Source: Dialister sp. (GTDB taxonomy: Bacteria; Bacillota; Negativicutes; Veillonellales; Dialisteraceae). From it: 32,099 nt of DNA. How positions within the stretch are numbered: the first letter of the stretch is position 1; every line of letters begins with the position of its first letter. The notes under the pieces were generated by a model that searched no databases, was not told the DNA's origin, and saw nothing but the letters and a program-made list of their open reading frames with translations. The translations under genes were made by a program, and so were the position numbers. Location: positions 1 to 32,099 of the forward strand of contig JAIJLI010000008.1 of the NCBI GenBank assembly GCA_022722495.1, read 5' to 3'. Positions 25,264 through 32,099 of this stretch are shown here, in pieces.

Positions 25264-26925
25264 ATGAAAAAAATACATAATATCCTCTTGGCCAGTGCAG
25301 CAGCTTCCATGCTGCTCACTGGTTGTGTGGAGGACTTCGATACAAGCTACCCTGCCGGCGAAAAGCCTGAGAACGTAGCGATGGACGACCTTACCAGAGG
25401 TTATGAAGTTCTGAAGAACTATACAGGCATGAAGTTGGGAGCTAACTTGACCATTGCAGATTTGAAAGCTGCCAATACTAGCTTTAGTACCGTTTTGGCC
25501 AACTTCAATGAAGTGAATGTCGTAGATGGCTTCTCCCATGCTGCTGTGGTTGCTGATGATGGTACGGTCAGTGCCGATGCTTCAAAAGATGAAGTTGATG
25601 CTGCTATTGCCGCAGGACTCGTTCCTACAGCTTCCCTTTTTGCACCTAACGCATGGAATTTGACCGTGATGAAAGAGGCAACTAAGGATATTTGGGTAGA
25701 TGGTGAGAATGTGGATCTCCATCAGAAGTTTGATTTCGAAAGCAGTGCCATCGGTGATGTCTTCGGAACTGACACGAATTCCAAAGTGGCAAAGGATCCG
25801 ACAGGAAAAAACGGAAAGTCGCTCTTCAACAAGAAGGCTGCCAAGTTCATCGAGTTCCCAGTGAATCTACCTGAAGGAGCTTCGCTGTCTACTATCAAGA
25901 CCATCTCCTTTGATTATTATTCATCAAATGTCAAGAAGAATGTGGTTATCAGAGTAAAGGTGGGTGACAAAGCCAAGGAACTGAGAAACTTCGGTGTTCC
26001 TACCAAGGCTAAGACTTGGGAAACATTCGTGGTGGATTTGTCAAAGATTGACTTTACTGAGGCCTTTGATGCAGATGATATGAAATCTTCCAATATTTCT
26101 CTGGTAATTGGTCAGGCAGCTGTGCCTCAGCAGGTGTATGTTGACAATATTGATATTTACGCTCCATATCAGAAGCCGGGTGATTATAAACCTCGTCCTG
26201 TAGAAGAGAAGGCTGCTGATGTAAAGAAGGCTATGTTTGCTTACGTTGATTCCGTTATGCAGAACTATGGAGACAAGGTGCAGGCATGGAATGTGGCTTC
26301 CAACCTGATAGAAGATCTCTTCTACTCTCTGAAGTCTTCAGAGAACATGGGAGCTACTGATGAATTCTATCCTAACGACTATCTGGATGAGAACTGGGTG
26401 GCTGATGTATGCAAGGAAATCCATTCAAAGAAGGCTGATGCCAAACTGTTCTACAGTGAAGAAAATCTGCTGACGGATGCCGAGAAGACCGAGGCTGCCA
26501 TCAACTACATCAAGCAGTGGAATGAAGCTGGTGCACAGATTGAAGGCATCGATGTGAAGCTCGACGTGCCATACAATAGCAGTTCTGTGGCAGAAGCTAA
26601 GGCGAATATCGACAATCTTCTTGCTACGCTGAAAGCATCAGGTCTGGAGATTCGTCTTTCTGATATGAACGTATACCTGGCTGATGCCAACGGAACAATA
26701 GCCGATCAGAGCAAGGCTACATTCGAGGATTACAAGGGAATGGCTGAACTCTATGCCTATATCCTGAACAAGGCACAGGATGTGTTGGGAGACAAACTCT
26801 ATGGGGTATCTTTCTCTACTATCAATCAGGGCACTACGGGTGTAGGATTGTGGAATCATTTCAATCGCCTACCTACTTACGTGGGTGTGGTTAATGGACT
26901 TCAGAAAACAGAAATAAAATGGTAA
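25264..26925 (+). CDS. GH10-like lipoprotein lacking catalytic residues (Xyn10C position)
   Basis: The 553-residue lipoprotein has lipobox LTGC at residues 18-21. A GH10 fold is recognisable: GMKLGANL at 55-62 fits the first strand, ADAKLFYSEENL at 391-402 the YNDYN strand, and IEGIDVKLDV at 426-435 the DGIGLQ strand. A carbohydrate-binding-like beta-sandwich (about 153-302, ending VYVDNIDIYAPY) is inserted into the barrel, as in Bacteroidetes Xyn10C. The catalytic sites are altered. WNVASN at 342-347 replaces WDVVNE, so the acid/base Glu is Asn347. RLSDMNV at 464-470 replaces the TELDV-type motif, so the nucleophile is Asp467. The active-site His and the ENEMK strand are also lost. It should bind but not cut xylan. 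Confidence 0.8.
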   Translation: MKKIHNILLASAAASMLLTGCVEDFDTSYPAGEKPENVAMDDLTRGYEVLKNYTGMKLGANLTIADLKAANTSFSTVLANFNEVNVVDGFSHAAVVADDGTVSADASKDEVDAAIAAGLVPTASLFAPNAWNLTVMKEATKDIWVDGENVDLHQKFDFESSAIGDVFGTDTNSKVAKDPTGKNGKSLFNKKAAKFIEFPVNLPEGASLSTIKTISFDYYSSNVKKNVVIRVKVGDKAKELRNFGVPTKAKTWETFVVDLSKIDFTEAFDADDMKSSNISLVIGQAAVPQQVYVDNIDIYAPYQKPGDYKPRPVEEKAADVKKAMFAYVDSVMQNYGDKVQAWNVASNLIEDLFYSLKSSENMGATDEFYPNDYLDENWVADVCKEIHSKKADAKLFYSEENLLTDAEKTEAAINYIKQWNEAGAQIEGIDVKLDVPYNSSSVAEAKANIDNLLATLKASGLEIRLSDMNVYLADANGTIADQSKATFEDYKGMAELYAYILNKAQDVLGDKLYGVSFSTINQGTTGVGLWNHFNRLPTYVGVVNGLQKTEIKW

Positions 26926-29516
26926 GAAGATTATTTATATTTATTTTTGGGATACTGACATTCGCAATGGCGCAGGCTCATGACGGGCCTGCCCTGCGAA
27001 GAGTTATCTCGCCATCCCAGCCGGCATGGATTATCCATATCGACACATGGAATTCTCCGAATCCGCAAGCCATCATCAATATGGTACCGGAAGACATCAA
27101 GCCTTACGTGATATTCAACCTCTCGCTCTCTGCTACGGAGAGTATCTGTGCGGATGGTAAGAAGGTGGTAGATTCATGGATGAAGGTATGTGCAGAGAAC
27201 CGCGTATGGACGATGATACAGCCTGCCAGCGGCGGATGCAGCGCTTTTGATGACGACGACCTGGAACTCTATGAGAGCTACTATAAGAACTATCCAAACT
27301 TTCTTGGATGGAACTATGCCGAGCAGTTCTGGGGATTTGACGAGGATCGTAAGCGTGAGAACGGAACCATTCATACGCCATCTTTCCTGAAGCGACTGGA
27401 GCTCTTCACGCATCTCATGAAGTTTGCTCATCAGTATGGTGGCTACCTTTGTGTGAGTTTTACGCAGGCATGCTATTCTGCCAATATGATGCCAGTGGCA
27501 TATATGAAGCGTAATGCCGAGATGAACCGACTGTTGTCTACCGACAAGGAACATTTCATCTGCTGCGAGAAATACACCATGAAGAATGGTTTCTATGATA
27601 TCGAGAGCAACTGTCTGGGTGCTTACTTGGGTGGATATGCCGGTCAGTATGGTATTCGCTTCGACATCTGCGGCTGGATGGAAGAACAAGATAAACTGGA
27701 TGAGAATGGCAATGCCATCAAGGACCCGAATGATAATTCAAAAATTCTGAAGGAGTATTACAATGATTTCCCTAAGGCTTGTGGTGCCATTCCTATCCTG
27801 GAGCATGTGGCATTGACGGGTGAGACGGTGATTGACGGTCCTGAGTTGGTGACGACTGATAACTTGCGTGAGATCGCAACTTCCAAGACAGCCGATGGCT
27901 ATACCCATCGCAACTGGGCTTGGTTCAATCACTTTAAGAATATCAACATCGATATGTTCCGCAAGATTCTGGATCGTACTATCCGTATTCCTTCCCGTGA
28001 AGAGGTCATTGCACGTACCAAGATTTGTGTGAAGAATGACATCAAGCCAAAGAATATCTATTCCAGCCAAAACGAGATGGAACCATACGTTTCGCCAGGT
28101 GGACTGTATGATGGTCTCTATCGGAGCGAGCAGGATGACAATGGTACACAGTGGCCTAACTCCACCTTGAACAACAAATGGTGGTTGAAGGTTTCAGGAC
28201 GTTATCCTACCATCCCTGTGGTGTATGATCTCATCGACGAAGAAGCCAAGAAACTGCAGGTGGCTATCAAGAGCAGCGAGTATGCTAAGAGTGCTACTTG
28301 GAGTAATGTGACCAGCAAGAAGGCTTATATGAACAAGCTCTTCAAGCAGGAATATACGGGTGATATCTATGCTTCGCGTCTGGAGAATACTTGGGTTTGC
28401 TACAACCCTTATCAGTATAATGAGGAGCATGTTCCGTTGGCTGCAGAAAATCGTGGTATGAAATATATCCGTAAGTACTGGGTAAACAATGGACGCAGTG
28501 CCAAGGGTACATTGAAACCTGCCTACAATACCTGTTTCCAGATTATGATGAACCTCGCTCCATATTCCTTGGTTCACATGCGTGAGTATTCTGACAAGTT
28601 GAGTCTCTACATGCAGAACTATCGTATCAAGGATGGACTTCGTTATGGTGTAGGCGATGGCAGATTACAGGATGACAAGAATCTCCCTGAGTATGCCCAG
28701 CAGACTGATACCATCATTGTGGTGGGAGCCAGTGCTCGGCCTACTATCTCTTGGAAGGATAATTCAGAGCATTCGGCAAGTACTGTTACTACAGAATGGA
28801 AGAGTGGTCAGTTCACGGTATATGTGAAGCATAATGGTCCATTGGAGTTGACCATCGATAACTGTAAGGGCACCAAGACTACAGGAAAGTTGAAGGATTC
28901 TGATGTGACTGCTGCTGTCATTGAAATTCCTGCCATGCCTGAGGCGTATGAGGGAGAGATGCAGTATGAGTTTGAAAACTTCGATTACAAGAATGTGGGT
29001 GGTTGCTATGGCAACGCTTGGAACAACGGTTTCCGTGGATACAATGGTCAGGGCTGCTTGAACCTGGGTACCCAGAAGGGGGCTTCCGTTCGTGGTTACA
29101 TTCCTGTTACCAAGCCAGGCAATTACAAGGTGGCTATCCGTTATCAGGCTTCCATGGGTGATGCTGTTGTCAAGGTTATCTGCGGCAATCAGACCAAGCA
29201 GGTTACATTGCCAAAGAATGCTACTTCTAACAAGGAATGGTCGGAAGTGGAGTTTGACATGGACATCGCTGATGTCAAGGGAAATATGACGGTTAATTAT
29301 GTGAGCGGAAAGAGAGCTGTGCTCGATTGCGTCCGCCTGAACTACAAGGGTGCCTTGACGGGTATAGCCGGTGTAACCACCGATGCCGACCTGATAGACC
29401 ATGTAGAGTATTATGACTTGCAGGGCATGCGCTTATCTGCTGCCAAGCAGGGTGTCAGTATCAAGAAAGTTTATCTTCGTAGTGGTAAGACCTATACGGA
29501 GAAGATTTATAAATAA
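26919..29516 (+). CDS. GH98 glycoside hydrolase, likely endo-xylanase
   Basis: The 865-residue secreted protein overlaps the previous gene by 7 bases. A signal peptide ends near AQAHDG (residue 20). RRVISPSQPAWIIHIDTWN at 27-45 and MVPEDIKPYVIFNLSLS at 55-71 are typical GH98 openings. Acidic candidates for the inverting active site are E135 (NYAEQFWG), D249 (RFDICGW), E295 and E302. I cannot assign them firmly. A CBM6/35-like beta-sandwich lies at about 680-810 and a tail at 811-865 (TGIAG, YYDLQGMR). GH98 includes blood-group endo-galactosidases and, in Bacteroides xylan loci, endo-xylanases. The XUS-like context favours xylan. Confidence 0.85.
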   Translation: MVRRLFIFIFGILTFAMAQAHDGPALRRVISPSQPAWIIHIDTWNSPNPQAIINMVPEDIKPYVIFNLSLSATESICADGKKVVDSWMKVCAENRVWTMIQPASGGCSAFDDDDLELYESYYKNYPNFLGWNYAEQFWGFDEDRKRENGTIHTPSFLKRLELFTHLMKFAHQYGGYLCVSFTQACYSANMMPVAYMKRNAEMNRLLSTDKEHFICCEKYTMKNGFYDIESNCLGAYLGGYAGQYGIRFDICGWMEEQDKLDENGNAIKDPNDNSKILKEYYNDFPKACGAIPILEHVALTGETVIDGPELVTTDNLREIATSKTADGYTHRNWAWFNHFKNINIDMFRKILDRTIRIPSREEVIARTKICVKNDIKPKNIYSSQNEMEPYVSPGGLYDGLYRSEQDDNGTQWPNSTLNNKWWLKVSGRYPTIPVVYDLIDEEAKKLQVAIKSSEYAKSATWSNVTSKKAYMNKLFKQEYTGDIYASRLENTWVCYNPYQYNEEHVPLAAENRGMKYIRKYWVNNGRSAKGTLKPAYNTCFQIMMNLAPYSLVHMREYSDKLSLYMQNYRIKDGLRYGVGDGRLQDDKNLPEYAQQTDTIIVVGASARPTISWKDNSEHSASTVTTEWKSGQFTVYVKHNGPLELTIDNCKGTKTTGKLKDSDVTAAVIEIPAMPEAYEGEMQYEFENFDYKNVGGCYGNAWNNGFRGYNGQGCLNLGTQKGASVRGYIPVTKPGNYKVAIRYQASMGDAVVKVICGNQTKQVTLPKNATSNKEWSEVEFDMDIADVKGNMTVNYVSGKRAVLDCVRLNYKGALTGIAGVTTDADLIDHVEYYDLQGMRLSAAKQGVSIKKVYLRSGKTYTEKIYK

Positions 29517-29551
29517 CTAGTTATTAATAACAATTTTAATTTTTTACGATT

Positions 29552-30286
29552 ATGAACACAACAATTAAGAGTTTAGCAATGGTTGCCATTGCATTGTTTG
29601 CTGGTTTCGGTTCAGCTTCTGCACAGGAAGATGAGGGTGTTGAATTGAATAAGGACATGTTCCACGTATGGGATGGTCTCACAAAGGACGCAATGCCAAC
29701 TGATGAGCATGTTTATATGGAATGGAATGTGGGTGCAGAGAATCCAAGTGCTCCAGGTTCTGTTATCCTAGGTACATCTACAGTGGCTGAGAAAATCTAT
29801 GCCGACTTGTCAGACTATCATTACATGGTAGTTTATGGTGAAGGTAGCACAAACGATAAAGGTGAAGTTGCCAAACCTCGTTTCATGTTCAACCGTACCA
29901 AAGAGAATGGTCAACAGGCTAATGGAGGTATGATTGAAATCAATAACAAAGCTTTTGATGAAAATACAGGAGCTATTGTTCTTGATTTAAAGAAAGATTT
30001 GGTTCGTACTGTACCTGGTGAAGAACCTGCAGCTGATGATTTTGCCCACTTGGTTACTATCAAGGCTTCATGGGGCGGTACTTGCCTTATTTCTAATATC
30101 ATGCTTTACAATACCCTTCCAGAGGAACTCGGAGGTGGAGCAACAGGTATCAAGAACGTTAATGTAGCAGGTGATGCAGTTGTAGCAACATTCAATGCTG
30201 CTGGTGCTAAGGTAGCAGCCAACGCCAAGGGCCTTGTTATCAAGAAGTTCCAGAATGGTAAGGTAGTAAAGGTGATGAATAAGTAA
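29552..30286 (+). CDS. Small secreted CBM-like beta-sandwich protein
   Basis: The 244-residue protein has a signal peptide (cleavage near SASAQ, residue 25). One domain at about 30-190 has WDG, IYADLSDYHYMVVYGEG, RFMFNRT and IVLDLKKD motifs. This pattern recurs as an accessory beta-sandwich in Bacteroidales glycoside hydrolases, so sugar binding is likely. A tail from 198 (TGIKN, FNAAGAKV, KGLVI, NGK) matches the tails of the neighbouring enzymes. There is no catalytic domain. It follows GH98 by 35 bases, ends the operon and precedes a double hairpin. A stand-alone xylan-binding protein fits best. Confidence 0.7.
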   Translation: MNTTIKSLAMVAIALFAGFGSASAQEDEGVELNKDMFHVWDGLTKDAMPTDEHVYMEWNVGAENPSAPGSVILGTSTVAEKIYADLSDYHYMVVYGEGSTNDKGEVAKPRFMFNRTKENGQQANGGMIEINNKAFDENTGAIVLDLKKDLVRTVPGEEPAADDFAHLVTIKASWGGTCLISNIMLYNTLPEELGGGATGIKNVNVAGDAVVATFNAAGAKVAANAKGLVIKKFQNGKVVKVMNK

Positions 30287-30312
30287 TGGCAGAAATTTTA
30301 CTCCTTTTGTGT

Positions 30313-30334
30313 AACTAGGGAGTAGTCCCTAGTT
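30313..30334 (+). repeat. Perfect short hairpin before the terminator
   Basis: AACTAGGGA (30313-30321) and TCCCTAGTT (30326-30334) form a nine-base stem with a GTAG loop, 27 bases after the stop of the small CBM-like gene. No T-tract follows. It may stabilise the 3' end of the operon message. Confidence 0.6.
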
Positions 30335-30342
30335 CAGATGTT

Positions 30343-30388
30343 CGGCAAAGTATTTGTTGAATCCAGCAGATACTTTGCCGATTTTTTT
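30343..30388 (+). terminator. Rho-independent terminator of the SusC-led operon
   Basis: CGGCAAAGTAT (30343-30353) pairs perfectly with ATACTTTGCCG (30370-30380) over a 16-base loop and is followed by seven T residues. It closes the long PUL transcript and leaves the esterase gene as a separate unit. Confidence 0.85.
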
Positions 30389-30452
30389 ATGTGTCATAAC
30401 AACTGACAATTATAACAACAGATAATCGTATAACTGATAATTTTAACTGAAG

Positions 30453-32069
30453 ATGAAAAGAACAACTTTCTTGATGTGCTTGCTTTGTGCCTTCTGCTTG
30501 CAGGTACTGGCTGCTTCGGAGCATAGCTATAAGCAGCAACCACAGAAACAGACCATCAAGGTGGGTACTGCTACACGAGAGATGCTGGTGTATGTGCCTG
30601 CCGATTTGCCCGAGAAGGCTCCGATGGTCATCTCTTTGCATGGTTTTAATCAAAACCCTGACTATCAGATGGGACAGACCCATTGGAACGAGGTGGCAGA
30701 CACGGCCAAAATCTTGGTGGTTTATCCTCAGGGAAAAAATAATTCCTGGGACATCTCAGGCTCTGGCGATGTCAAGTTTATCGAAACCATCATGAAGACG
30801 ATGCAGAAGAAATATAAGGTAGACAAGAATCGCATCTATATCTCTGGCTTCTCTATGGGTGGTATGATGACTTATCACTGTATGACCAAATTGGGAACTG
30901 TTGTTGCTGCCTTTGGTCCTGTGAGTGGTATTCCTGTGGATTATCGTGAGCCTGTGGCTCCACGCCACGTGCCTATCATGCACATCCATGGCACGGGAGA
31001 TGATGTCGTGAAATGGGGAGGCGATCCTAACCATGCTGCTGGTGGCTATGGCAGAATAGATGATTATGTCAAGAAGTGGGCTACTTATGAAGGTTGTGAT
31101 GTGGATAATCCAGAGGTGATTCGCCCTTATCCTGCATCCATGAGTTATGCTGCCGCCACTCGTACTCGCTATATTAATAAGGTGGATGGTACGGAGGTTA
31201 CGCTCATTGCCATTGATGGAAAGGGACATTGGCACTCCGACGATCCTAATACTGTATATTCTACCCGCGAACTTTGGAACTTCTTCCAAAGATATAAGCT
31301 CGACCTTCCTGATAGTGAAGAGGCTGGCGAGTCGAAGGGTGATGTGTTATTTTCTGATAACTGGGAGGATGAGGTCATCAATGTAGGAGAAGGTGTGCCT
31401 ACGGGATGGAAGCGTGTGAATAGTATGAATGATGGTAGTCGGAGTGATGAGAAGGCGAACGGTGCAGCCAATACAGGTGGCGCCCGTATCAAGGATTTCG
31501 TTGCTGGTGGTGATTTCAATACCGGTTTCTATCTGAGTGCCCGTGACTTTGACCAGTGCAAACTCTCTTATGGCTTGTATGATGGGCATCGTCTGCACTT
31601 GATTCCTGGCAAATACCAGCTTTCTTTCAATTCTTCTTATTGGAATGATGGTTCCGAGAATGGTGCCGTCGCTTACGATGCAGGCATCGTCGGCATTGGC
31701 GACAATAAATCAGTCTTGTTGGAACAGAACCTGGACTCGGAAGGCAACTTGAAGGAAAATTCTAACCAGGTGGTGAAAGGCTCTCTGGCTCACTTCTTGA
31801 ACTTCACTATAGAGAAAGAAGGTGACTATGAACTTTATTTCACCATGTCCTCTGGTTGGGCTGCGGTTATCTTGGGTAATGTGAAGATTAGAAAGGCGGA
31901 TACCGGTACGGGTATCACTGATTGTACAATCGATGCCTTCGGAAAAGGTATTGTCACGACTTATAATCTGGCGGGTCAGCGCATCAGTGGTCATACCAAG
32001 GGTATGGTTGTTGAGCAGATTCAACTTGGTAATGGTAAGAGAATTTCCAGAAAGGTTATCAAGAAATAA
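30453..32069 (+). CDS. CE1-like esterase with C-terminal binding module
   Basis: The 538-residue secreted alpha/beta hydrolase has a signal peptide to about residue 21. The catalytic domain spans about 32-285: oxyanion HGF at 63-65, nucleophile S134 in GFSMGG, acid D183 or D184 in HGTGDD, and H259 in GKGHWH. It resembles the PHB-depolymerase/feruloyl-esterase (CE1) group, which in xylan loci removes ferulate or acetate. A module at about 300-480 opens VPTGW and GGARIKDFVAGGDF, like the two modules of the GH5 enzyme. The tail (TGITD, YNLAGQR, KGMVV, NGKR) matches the shared tails. It lies after the operon terminator, and I see no clear -7 box upstream. The exact ester substrate is inferred from context. 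Confidence 0.85.
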   Translation: MKRTTFLMCLLCAFCLQVLAASEHSYKQQPQKQTIKVGTATREMLVYVPADLPEKAPMVISLHGFNQNPDYQMGQTHWNEVADTAKILVVYPQGKNNSWDISGSGDVKFIETIMKTMQKKYKVDKNRIYISGFSMGGMMTYHCMTKLGTVVAAFGPVSGIPVDYREPVAPRHVPIMHIHGTGDDVVKWGGDPNHAAGGYGRIDDYVKKWATYEGCDVDNPEVIRPYPASMSYAAATRTRYINKVDGTEVTLIAIDGKGHWHSDDPNTVYSTRELWNFFQRYKLDLPDSEEAGESKGDVLFSDNWEDEVINVGEGVPTGWKRVNSMNDGSRSDEKANGAANTGGARIKDFVAGGDFNTGFYLSARDFDQCKLSYGLYDGHRLHLIPGKYQLSFNSSYWNDGSENGAVAYDAGIVGIGDNKSVLLEQNLDSEGNLKENSNQVVKGSLAHFLNFTIEKEGDYELYFTMSSGWAAVILGNVKIRKADTGTGITDCTIDAFGKGIVTTYNLAGQRISGHTKGMVVEQIQLGNGKRISRKVIKK

Positions 32070-32099
32070 TAAACATAATATATTTATTTAAAAGAGAGA

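Noticed and set aside
24298..25539. Long minus-strand open frame of 413 codons
   Set aside because: It lies wholly opposite the XusE-like and GH10-like genes, and its translation shows no domain, signal peptide or sensible composition. It is a mirror of codon bias on the coding strand.
26919..29516. GH98 as a blood-group antigen endo-beta-galactosidase
   Set aside because: This is possible for the family, but the SusCD-SusCD-XusE-GH10-like order and the esterase nearby fit xylan better. Sequence alone does not settle it.
1..32099. CRISPR arrays, tRNA or rRNA genes, transposases
   Set aside because: No regularly spaced repeats, cloverleaf-like sequences, rRNA stretches or transposase frames were seen on either strand.

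Overview
The window reads as a chromosomal segment of a gut Bacteroidales bacterium, most likely Prevotella/Segatella (P. copri-like). The grounds are two SusC/SusD pairs, a NVEALA-motif peptide, lipoproteins with Bacteroidota-style lipoboxes, promoter boxes of the form TAnnTTTG, no Shine-Dalgarno sites, and Prevotella-type C-terminal tails on secreted proteins. All convincing genes are on the + strand.

Region 1 (1-367) is the 3' part of a group II intron. Domain V folds cleanly at 295-328 and domain VI follows at 329-367. There is no room for a reverse transcriptase, so the element is ORF-less or deleted. It ends 43 bases before the first gene.

Region 2 (411-11163) looks like one operon of seven genes: a thioredoxin-like CSPC lipoprotein, an 80-residue NVEALA peptide with four cysteines, a 6-bladed beta-propeller lipoprotein, a TolC-type outer membrane factor, a lipoprotein periplasmic adaptor, and two 1019-residue RND permeases that overlap by 4 bases. 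It closes with a strong terminator at 11224-11275. The first three genes are visibly more AT-rich than the rest. A secreted cysteine peptide, a possible redox partner, a surface or periplasmic propeller and a complete tripartite exporter with two permeases together suggest an undescribed peptide export or envelope system. That link is inference from synteny.

Region 3 (11164-30388) is a polysaccharide utilisation locus that I read as targeting complex xylan. A separately transcribed GH5 glycanase (11461-13980) carries two copies of a C-terminal beta-sandwich module. After a 494-base gap holding a terminator, a possible small RNA and a promoter, an apparent operon runs SusC-SusD-SusC-SusD-DUF1735/5627-type lipoprotein-GH10-like lipoprotein-GH98-small CBM-like protein. 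The order matches the xylan utilisation core xusA-B-C-D-E-xyn10C of Prevotella bryantii and Bacteroides. Here, however, the protein in the Xyn10C slot has lost both catalytic glutamates and is probably a surface xylan-binding protein. The GH98 enzyme, a family with known endo-xylanases in Bacteroides xylan loci, may supply the endo-cutting activity.

Region 4 (30453-32069) is a CE1-like esterase, probably for feruloyl or acetyl groups on xylan. It shares a module with the GH5 enzyme and a C-terminal tail with the GH5, GH98 and 244-residue proteins. No transcriptional regulator, tRNA, rRNA, insertion sequence transposase or CRISPR array was seen.
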